From assembly GCA_030654305.1 (NCBI GenBank), contig JAURXS010000329.1, positions 1 through 32,565 on the forward strand: a DNA stretch of 32,565 nucleotides, written 5' to 3'. Shown here piece by piece: positions 27,701 to 32,565 of this stretch; positions within the stretch are counted from its first letter, which is position 1; each line of letters opens with the position of its first letter. A program made the position numbers and the translations under genes. Below the pieces are notes generated by a model. It searched no databases, was not told the DNA's origin, and was given only the letters and a program-made list of their open reading frames with translations. The stretch is from a bacterium. GTDB taxonomy: Bacteria > Krumholzibacteriota > Krumholzibacteriia > LZORAL124-64-63.

Positions 27701-30700
27701 GTTCTGGGTCAACGACTTCCGGCACGAGGCGCTCGGCACGACGCCGGACGGCACCCTGCACTTCGACTTCGGGTACATCAACGAGGACGGCTACTGGCCC
27801 GTGGGGACCGGCGGCGCGCTGGAGACGGGCACCTACCAGCGCGAAGACGGCGTCATGGGCGACGCCCCGGACGGCATCTGGGAGATCCGCGAGGACGTCG
27901 GTCTCGGCAACGACGCCGTGCGGGACCGCTTCAACGCCGACTTCGGCACCGACGGCGACCCCTACCCGTGGATCAACGGCACCGCCGGCAACAACCGCGA
28001 GGACTCCGAGGACCTCGACGGCGACTCCATCCTCGACGACAAGGACGGCTTCTTCACGATCAGCGTGGACCTGGCCGACTCGGCCATGGTCGACGTCCTG
28101 CGCGACTTCCCGCCGTCGGAGGTGACCGCGAACCTCGACCAGCGGCTGTCCTGGCGCAAGTACCGCATCCGTCTCGGCGACCGGCTGCCGGTGGTGCCGC
28201 CCGGCGGCATCACGCCGCAGCTGGCCACGGCGACCCACCTGCGGATCTGGTTCGAGAACCGCGACCCGGCCGCCGCCGAGACCGTGCGCGACATCCAGCT
28301 GACCGAGATCAAGCTGCTCGGGACCCGCTGGGAGCGGGAAGGCGTGCGCCGCGTGCCGTCGGCCGCGGCGCCCGACGAGCTGCTGCTGACCCCGGCCGAC
28401 CTGGCGGCGGGGGAGGAGTTCTTCCTCGGCGAGGTGAACAACAAGGAGAACCCGGACTACGCCCCCCCCTTCGCCCTGCGCATCGAGAACCAGGTGCAGG
28501 AGAAGGAGACCTCGCTGGTGCTCGACTACCAGAACCTGCAGCGCCAGCACATGGTCCGCGCCAGCCGGCTGATCTCGCCCCAGGGCGAGGACTTCACGCG
28601 CTACGAGCGCCTGCTCTGGTACGTCTTCAACCCCGACCCGGACCAGGCCGACATGGAGGTCTTCTACCGGGTCGGCGCCGACACGCTCAACTACTACGAG
28701 ATCAGCTACCGCTTCGACGAGAGCGACGGCGCCCGCAGCGGCTGGCAGGCCATCAGCCTCGACCTCGCCGAGCTCAGCAACGCCAAGCTCGACGCGCGGG
28801 ACCCCGTCTCGGGCTGGATCGTGACGCGCGTGCGCGACTCGGAGGCCGACCGCGACTACCGGGTCCGCGTCGTCGGCTCGCCCGACCTGCGCCGCGTCAA
28901 GCGCTTCTACCTGGGCGTGCGCAACACCGACCGCAGCGCGGGGGCCAGCGGCTACTTCTACTTCAACGACGTCCGGCTGCAGTCGGTGCGGCGGGAGATG
29001 GGCTTCGCCGAGCGCATCGCCATGAGCGTGAACATGGCCGACATCATCAAGACCGACTTCGACTGGTCGCGGCGGGACGCCGAGTTCCACGGGTTGAGCA
29101 GCGACGTCGGCCAGGGCTACACGAACGAGGACTGGAACCTCACCTCAAGCTTCCGCGTCGACGATTTCGTGCCGCTGCTCGGCTACCGCGTGCCGGTGAG
29201 CCTCGGCCGCCAGTCCGGCGTCCGCCGGCCCAAGTACGTCACCAACAGCGACATCGAGATCATCGACGAGGCGCTGCGCGAGCGGGAGTCCTCGCGCAAC
29301 GAGCGGGAGAGCTTCTCGGTGCGCGTGACGCGGGCGCCCTCGGTCCACCCCCTGTTGCGGTACTTCGTCGATCCCTGGACCGTCGGCCTCAGCGGCTCGC
29401 GCTCCGGCGACGAGACGCCGCTGGCCATCCAGCGGGGCAAGAACCTGCAGGGCTCGCTCACGTACGACCTGCGCATCGCCGGCGACCGGAAGCTGGAGAC
29501 CGTCCCGCTGCTCGGCCGCGTCCCGCTGCTGCGGAGCGTCGGGCTGCTGCCCTCGAAGGTCACGTTCAGCGGCAACTACTCCGCGACCGAGCGCCGCGCC
29601 CAGAACTACAACGTGCTGACCGGGATCTTCGAGGCCCGCCCGACGCAGCGGACGCGCACCGGCGCCCTCACCGGCTCCTTCTCCTACAGGCCGCTGCCCA
29701 TCGTCGACCTGGACTTCACGGCCCGCTCCGACCGCGACCCGCTCCGGCCGCAAGAGGCCCTGGGCTTCAACTTCGGGCAGGAGAACGTCTACGCCCAGCA
29801 GGTCCAGCTGCGCTTCCAGCCCCCCCAGCGGCTGGAAGCGCCCGCGGGCTGGTGGGCGCGCCCGCTGGACCTCGCGCTGCGCGCCTCGCGTTCCCTGCGC
29901 CCGACGCTGAACTTCAACGGCTCGTTCAGCGACAACCATTCGCCGTCGGTGCGCCAGACCGGCGACCCGCCCGGGATCAGCAACATCCAGAACAGCGGCG
30001 ACTGGACCGTGCGCCTGTCGCTGCCGATCGACGGCCTGGTCAACCGGCTGGTCCCGCGCCGGTCCACCCTCTCGCGCGACGAGCAGGGCGCCCGCCTGCG
30101 GCAGCAGGCCGAACAGGCGCGGCGCCAGCAGGGCGGCGGCGGGACGGGCGGCCCCGCCGCGACCGGCGAGCCGGCCGGGACGGAAGAACCGGGTGCCGTC
30201 GGCGTCTCCAGCGCGACGCCGGTCCGCGACCCGCGCCTCGACGACCCGAACCTGACGGACGAGGAGCGCCGGGCGATCGAGGAGGAGGCGCTGCTGCGCC
30301 GGGCCGAGGATGAGGCGCGGGACGAGCAGGAACGCCGCGAGCGGCGCGAGCGGGAGCGGACCCTCGCCGCCCCGGCCCTCGCCGATTCGGCAACGGTCGC
30401 GGCCGCCGCCGCCGCCGACACCGCCGCCGCCGCACCCGCGCCGGGACGGCGCTGGCGGGTGCCGAACCCCCTGCCCGGGTTCCTGGAGGTCCTGCGGGAG
30501 ACCCAGCCGGTCCAGGTCAACTACTCGCGCAAGAAGCAGGCGAGCTACGGCCGCTTCACCGGCAACGCGCCGTTCTGGTACCGCGTCGGCTTCTACAACG
30601 ACTACGCGGCCGCCGAATCGCTCTACGTCAGCCACGGCCTCAGCGACCAGACCGCGCTCACGATGTCGACCAGCACGAAGCTGGGACGCATGGCCTCGCT

Positions 30701-31394
30701 CGACGTGAACTACTCGCGCACCGTCAGCGAGGCCGAGCAGGCGGGTCTGGTGACGGAATCCTACAACCGCGACTGGCCGGACCTGCGCTTCTCCCTGACG
30801 GGGCTCGAGCGGCTCGGCCTGCTCGGCGGCGGCGGCACCGACGGCCTGCTGCGGTCGGCCAACCTGCAGGTCAACTACAAGTTCACCCGCAACGTCCCGA
30901 ACATCACGGCGACCCAGTACAACCCGCGCGAATCCAGCCAGATCACGCCGCGCCTGAACTTCACCTTCCAGAACGGCATGTCGGCCAGTCTGAACGTCGG
31001 CAGCAGCGTGGACCGGTCCGAGCAGACCGGCAGCCTGAGCTCGACCGGCCGCTTCAACGTCAACGTGCAGCTGCGGCACCAGTTCCGCGCCGAGAAGCTG
31101 CTGTCGCGGCTCGGCCTCTACAAGCCCGGCGCCCAGCCGAACATCAACATGGACATCGACATCAGCATGTCCCGCGACACCACGGAACGCTGGTTCGCCG
31201 GCTCGGACCGCGCGGGCGAGCCCGACCAGAGCACCGGCACCTCCCGGTGGAGCTTCAACCCCCGCTTCAGCTACCAGCTCAGCCGCAACCTGTCGGGGGC
31301 GTTGCGGTTCATCTACTCGCGGGACACGGTCAAGGAGACCGACCTGGTGACGCAGCGCTTCGGGCTGGGACTGGAGGCGACCTTTGTCTTCTAG
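24735..31394 (+). CDS. SprA/Sov-like giant outer-membrane beta-barrel (type IX secretion translocon family)
   Basis: The 2219-residue protein has an N-terminal signal peptide (hydrophobic LFLIAWLALLGAAGGAAAG) and resembles SprA, the outer-membrane channel of the Bacteroidota type IX system. SprA-like parts include an N-terminal domain from about 213 (LPRTLEKIIGRGEKTNIRIS), EDEIIQTIETGDVGLTLPGS at 308, then LFGLKVTGQFG. A second copy of the theme lies around 1390-1450 (VKRFYLGVRNTDRS, FYFNDVRLQSV). Many amphipathic beta segments follow, and the chain ends in FVF, a BAM-type terminal aromatic signal. Residues about 1776-1905 are a polar Gln/Arg/Glu/Ala-rich insert. It starts at TTG 24735, six bases after GGGAGG; GTG 24744 is possible. 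Length fits SprA (about 2300-2500). No PorV or other T9SS gene lies here. Confidence 0.82.
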   Translation: MFGVRGCDRRLGRGRRSPPSRPALVRAAPLFLIAWLALLGAAGGAAAGDLILWGLDPLLRSTDDPRLLGEDRLVLRERMLALGFDPVGTDSLSRFDRRLRYLSDAAAGADWKRRVTVTESSGPLGIETVFSYPEYFLLTQSPRELPGGFVYYPPRDTDAPEVELFIDDQAAARERRLAVRNRVALARDLDLRGGAGGAGTQTGLINLTIPIKLPRTLEKIIGRGEKTNIRISGREHISIAGESTLSNHFVQSERRRSQSLFPSLDMEQQLQINLSGQIGEKIKLEVDHNSEGLGPEATKIRLTFEGTEDEIIQTIETGDVGLTLPGSQLLGYSSNASGLFGLKVTGQFGPADFTVLATKQKAESAGRTFNSSGGSQTEHVIYAYQYLNNRFFRLDLPPNDIVAHRRPDVPGRDRQQESIDLGSVQVFLSVTGRQQDGDIRNIVAVTDTTGLWSAETVGAALPGGHYGELWRPVNFEIIRDQNDELVAIDLLREYGFYDVLAVIYEVILPDGTRRRVGDKPGVDETNRVEYQGELYYRMKMLKPQNPEPYTWQYVLRNIYPLGGSNIDAASFDLRLETTLQTNYPEQDLDNTGAGSGLKWIRIFGLDRTTPQNVAGHDDRVDAHDPYLFDLTRGLLKFPLDFPEPFNAAPEVYEAFADSSVYDPQTTLLDTIPQIYSTAITPQQMTQYTQYRFVATHAAASSTFNLGASNIEEGSETVTLDGRTLVRDTDYVIDYSFGEVTLKGEAAANMTADSRIAVNYQFAPFVGGGNSSLMGFNLGMDVGRDGRFATTWLYESNAVVGHKAKLGEEPSRTLVGNLNGQVTVRPGVLTGFANLLSRHDSDRESNVRLTGELALSVPNPNTFNEVYVEDYEGVDSSDLLPVNRLAWSAASVPAHGTGLSVPPGDPRAYLVGREFTPQGRLDTRWFLPREITQRRYLNPELREQEARESQQVLQIHLSNGGEAWTPESWGGITHGLGRNGVDLTKAQFLEFWVNDFRHEALGTTPDGTLHFDFGYINEDGYWPVGTGGALETGTYQREDGVMGDAPDGIWEIREDVGLGNDAVRDRFNADFGTDGDPYPWINGTAGNNREDSEDLDGDSILDDKDGFFTISVDLADSAMVDVLRDFPPSEVTANLDQRLSWRKYRIRLGDRLPVVPPGGITPQLATATHLRIWFENRDPAAAETVRDIQLTEIKLLGTRWEREGVRRVPSAAAPDELLLTPADLAAGEEFFLGEVNNKENPDYAPPFALRIENQVQEKETSLVLDYQNLQRQHMVRASRLISPQGEDFTRYERLLWYVFNPDPDQADMEVFYRVGADTLNYYEISYRFDESDGARSGWQAISLDLAELSNAKLDARDPVSGWIVTRVRDSEADRDYRVRVVGSPDLRRVKRFYLGVRNTDRSAGASGYFYFNDVRLQSVRREMGFAERIAMSVNMADIIKTDFDWSRRDAEFHGLSSDVGQGYTNEDWNLTSSFRVDDFVPLLGYRVPVSLGRQSGVRRPKYVTNSDIEIIDEALRERESSRNERESFSVRVTRAPSVHPLLRYFVDPWTVGLSGSRSGDETPLAIQRGKNLQGSLTYDLRIAGDRKLETVPLLGRVPLLRSVGLLPSKVTFSGNYSATERRAQNYNVLTGIFEARPTQRTRTGALTGSFSYRPLPIVDLDFTARSDRDPLRPQEALGFNFGQENVYAQQVQLRFQPPQRLEAPAGWWARPLDLALRASRSLRPTLNFNGSFSDNHSPSVRQTGDPPGISNIQNSGDWTVRLSLPIDGLVNRLVPRRSTLSRDEQGARLRQQAEQARRQQGGGGTGGPAATGEPAGTEEPGAVGVSSATPVRDPRLDDPNLTDEERRAIEEEALLRRAEDEARDEQERRERRERERTLAAPALADSATVAAAAAADTAAAAPAPGRRWRVPNPLPGFLEVLRETQPVQVNYSRKKQASYGRFTGNAPFWYRVGFYNDYAAAESLYVSHGLSDQTALTMSTSTKLGRMASLDVNYSRTVSEAEQAGLVTESYNRDWPDLRFSLTGLERLGLLGGGGTDGLLRSANLQVNYKFTRNVPNITATQYNPRESSQITPRLNFTFQNGMSASLNVGSSVDRSEQTGSLSSTGRFNVNVQLRHQFRAEKLLSRLGLYKPGAQPNINMDIDISMSRDTTERWFAGSDRAGEPDQSTGTSRWSFNPRFSYQLSRNLSGALRFIYSRDTVKETDLVTQRFGLGLEATFVF
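30402..30435 (+). repeat. GCC triplet-rich run in the sprA-like gene
   Basis: An interrupted GCC run encodes AAAAADTAAAA within the polar insert of the SprA-like protein. It sits just before the conserved barrel resumes (RRWRVPNPLPGF). It could vary in length by slippage without a frameshift if changes come in threes. Confidence 0.6.
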
Positions 31395-32373
31395 GAACGT
31401 GTCTTCTAGAAACGTGTCTTCCCGCGACACCGGGCGCCCGCGGCGCTCGCCGCCGGCCGTCGCGCTGTTCCTGGCCGCGGCGGCGCTGGCCGCGGCCTGG
31501 GGCGGCGCGGCCGGCGCCGCCGAGTTCGACGGCGCGCGGGCGATGTCCTGGCTGGAGCGCCAGTGCGCCTTGGGGCCGCGCATCCCCGGTTCGCCCGGCC
31601 ACGCCGCCCTGGAGGCGGCGATCCTCGAACACGCCCGCTCCCTGGGGCTGACCGCCCACCGCCTGCCCTTCGACCGGCCCCATCCCTACGCCCGGGAGAC
31701 GCTGCGCCTGACGAACCTGGTGATCCTGGCGGGCCGGGGCAGCGGCCCCCGCCTCTGGATCGGCGCGCACTACGACAGCCGGCCGACCTGCGACCGCGAC
31801 CCCGACCCCGCGCGCGCGGCCCGGCCGCTGACCGGAGCCAACGACGGCGCCAGCGGCACCGCGGTCCTGCTACACCTGGCCGAGCTGATGGCGGCCGAAC
31901 CGCCGCCGCGGCCCGTGGCGCTGATCTTCTTCGACGGCGAGGACCTCGGCCGCGCCGGGGACCTCGACGGCTACTGCCTGGGCTCGCGCCGGCTGGCCGA
32001 GCACTGGAACGACTTCGGCGCGCCCCTCGCCGGCCCGCCGCCGCGGGGGCTGATCCTGCTGGACATGGTCGGCGACCGCGACCTCGCGATCCCGCAGGAG
32101 GGCTACGGCCTGGCGCTGGCCGGGGAGTGGACCCGGACCGTCTTCGCGCGGGCGGAGGCGCTGGGGCTGTCGGCCTTCGTGCCGGAGCCGGGGCCGGCGG
32201 TCTTCGACGACCACGTGCCGTTCCTGCATCGCGGCCTGCCCGCCGTCGACCTCATCGACTTCGACTACCCGGCCTGGCACACCGCCGCCGACGTGCCGGC
32301 GGCCTGCTCGGCCGCCAGCCTGGAGCAGGTGGGGGCCCTGGTCTGGGACCTGATCCGGCACCCGCCCGACTGA
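31384..32373 (+). CDS. Secreted M28-family zinc enzyme, glutaminyl-peptide cyclotransferase-like
   Basis: The 329-residue protein has an N-terminal signal peptide (PAVALFLAAAALAAAWGGAAGA) and an M28 fold. Residues match animal-type glutaminyl cyclase, which turns N-terminal Gln into pyroglutamate: GAHYDSRP (His129), GANDGASG (Asp154, zinc), FFDGED (Glu186 acid/base, Asp187 zinc), then YCLGSRRLAEHW, LLDMVGD (Asp227), DDHVPFLHRGLP and WHTAAD (His299, zinc). An aminopeptidase role is the alternative. The TTG at 31384 is six bases after GGAGG (31373-31377) and overlaps the end of sprA by 11 bases; in-frame GTGs at 31399 and 31414 sit in the tandem repeat and are alternative starts. Overlap suggests coupled expression with sprA. 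Confidence 0.85.
   Translation: MSSRNVSSRNVSSRDTGRPRRSPPAVALFLAAAALAAAWGGAAGAAEFDGARAMSWLERQCALGPRIPGSPGHAALEAAILEHARSLGLTAHRLPFDRPHPYARETLRLTNLVILAGRGSGPRLWIGAHYDSRPTCDRDPDPARAARPLTGANDGASGTAVLLHLAELMAAEPPPRPVALIFFDGEDLGRAGDLDGYCLGSRRLAEHWNDFGAPLAGPPPRGLILLDMVGDRDLAIPQEGYGLALAGEWTRTVFARAEALGLSAFVPEPGPAVFDDHVPFLHRGLPAVDLIDFDYPAWHTAADVPAACSAASLEQVGALVWDLIRHPPD
31385..31421 (+). repeat. 15-nt tandem repeat across the sprA stop and M28 start
   Basis: TGTCTTCTAGGAACG (31385-31399) is followed by TGTCTTCTAGAAACG (31400-31414), one mismatch in 15, and a third partial copy TGTCTTC (31415-31421). The period is five codons, so the sprA TAG at 31392 is repeated in frame at 31407. In the other frame it gives the M28 N-terminus SSRNVSSRNVSSR and provides GTG start options. 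Confidence 0.85.
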
Positions 32374-32408
32374 GCTGCCCGACCCCGGATCCCGGAGCCG
32401 GTTTTTCC

Positions 32409-32438
32409 TTGCCGCGGGGCCCAGCCCGGGTGTATATT
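32409..32438 (+). promoter_or_regulatory. Sigma70 promoter of the rightmost operon
   Basis: TTGCCG (32409-32414) and TATATT (32433-32438) are 18 bases apart, with TG directly before the -10 box. The start would be near 32445, giving a leader of about 100 bases before the GTG at 32549. A short T run (32402-32406) just upstream may be the tail of a weak terminator of the M28 gene. Confidence 0.55.
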
Positions 32439-32441
32439 GGC

Positions 32442-32504
32442 CCCACTTCAGGAGTGTGCCGACCCGGCACGGTTTTTGGAGTGGGCGCAAGTCCACTTCT
32501 TTTC
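32442..32504 (+). promoter_or_regulatory. Attenuator-like leader with competing hairpins (rimP-type)
   Basis: AGTGGGC (32480-32486), GNRA loop GCAA and GTCCACT (32491-32497) form a 7-bp stem followed by TCTTTT, an intrinsic terminator shape. The 5' strand of that stem, GGAGTGGG (32478-32485), can instead pair with CCCACTTC at 32442-32449 (8 bp, one G-U), enclosing a GTGCC/GGCAC hairpin. The two folds exclude each other. AGTGGGC-type hairpins with a U tract commonly lie before rimP in many bacteria. The regulatory function here is inferred. Confidence 0.55.
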
Positions 32505-32548
32505 ATGTACGGCCCCCCGCACGGGGGTCGACGGCGGGAGGCGGCGGC

Positions 32549-32565
32549 GTGGACCGTTACGAGCT
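32549..32565 (+). CDS. Start of a cut gene, possibly rimP
   Basis: GTG at 32549 opens a frame reading M-D-R-Y-E and runs off the window. GGGAGG at 32536-32541 is seven bases upstream, so a real start is likely. Five codons cannot identify a protein; the rimP guess rests only on the leader before it. A CCCCC/GGGGG hairpin (32514-32527) stands just before the ribosome site. Confidence 0.35.

Noticed and set aside
22074-29090. A 7-kb open minus-strand frame antisense to the sprA-like gene, running into lptG
   Set aside because: The part above 23147 has a low-complexity Val/Ala/Gln/Arg/Gly composition typical of antisense reading of GC-rich codons, with no domain. Only the lptG end is real; lptF overlaps it in another frame.
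26141-30313. A long alternative plus-strand frame inside the sprA-like gene
   Set aside because: Its product is Arg/Pro/Gly-rich with no folds, while the other frame gives clear SprA-like motifs.
30402-30435. GCC triplet run as a contingency microsatellite
   Set aside because: The run is interrupted and in frame with a polyalanine linker, which is common in GC-rich genomes; reported only as a repeat.

Overview
The window is GC-rich (about 70% by eye) and densely coded. It comes from a diderm, LPS-making bacterium. Kdo synthesis (kdsA, kdsB, kdsC, kdsD), a lipid A-type acyltransferase and the LPS exporter parts lptB, lptC, lptF and lptG show an asymmetric outer membrane. A giant SprA/Sov-like beta-barrel and PKD/lamin-tail lipoproteins point to the FCB superphylum or a nearby candidate phylum (Eisenbacteria or Krumholzibacteriota-like lineages). 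That placement is an inference, because no rRNA or tRNA gene is present.

Region by region. 1-1.6 kb: a secreted subtilisin-like lipoprotein. 1.7-2.5 kb: rplU-rpmA with a near-consensus sigma70 promoter, a structured leader and an intrinsic terminator. 2.5-7.5 kb: kdsB-pyrG-kdsA-kdsC-kdsD; PyrG makes the CTP that KdsB uses. 7.5-19.5 kb: a long, tightly packed run that may start from a sigma54-type site. It holds an LpxL-like acyltransferase, lptC, lptB, rpoN, long hpf, hprK, a complete mannose-family PTS (EIIA, EIIB, EIIC, EIID), HPr, EI, a phosphoglucose/phosphomannose isomerase and a sugar-phosphate nucleotidyltransferase. 19.5-20.7 kb: metK, ending at a perfect bidirectional terminator. On the minus strand, 20.8-24.5 kb: lptF-lptG, then a PKD/lamin-tail lipoprotein. 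24.7-32.4 kb: a 2219-residue SprA-like protein overlapping a secreted M28 enzyme that looks like glutaminyl cyclase. 32.4 kb to the end: a promoter and attenuator-like leader, probably of the rimP-nusA operon, with the first codons of the next gene.

How the genes work together. PEP is used both by KdsA and as phosphoryl donor to EI. Phosphate would pass EI-His191 to HPr-His15 to EIIA-His9 to EIIB-His14, and HprK could phosphorylate HPr at Ser46. Sugar phosphate from the PTS can enter metabolism through the adjacent isomerase, and the nucleotidyltransferase can feed envelope glycans. Many genes overlap by 4 or 11 bases, implying translational coupling.

The strongest leads are: (1) a sprA plus glutaminyl-cyclase-like gene pair with overlapping frames; (2) an antiterminator/terminator-like leader at the right edge; (3) a recurring pattern of short tandem repeats across stop codons and gene boundaries; (4) a sigma54-like promoter for the operon that encodes sigma54. 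No gap between genes exceeds 300 bases. No CRISPR array, insertion sequence, tRNA or rRNA was seen.
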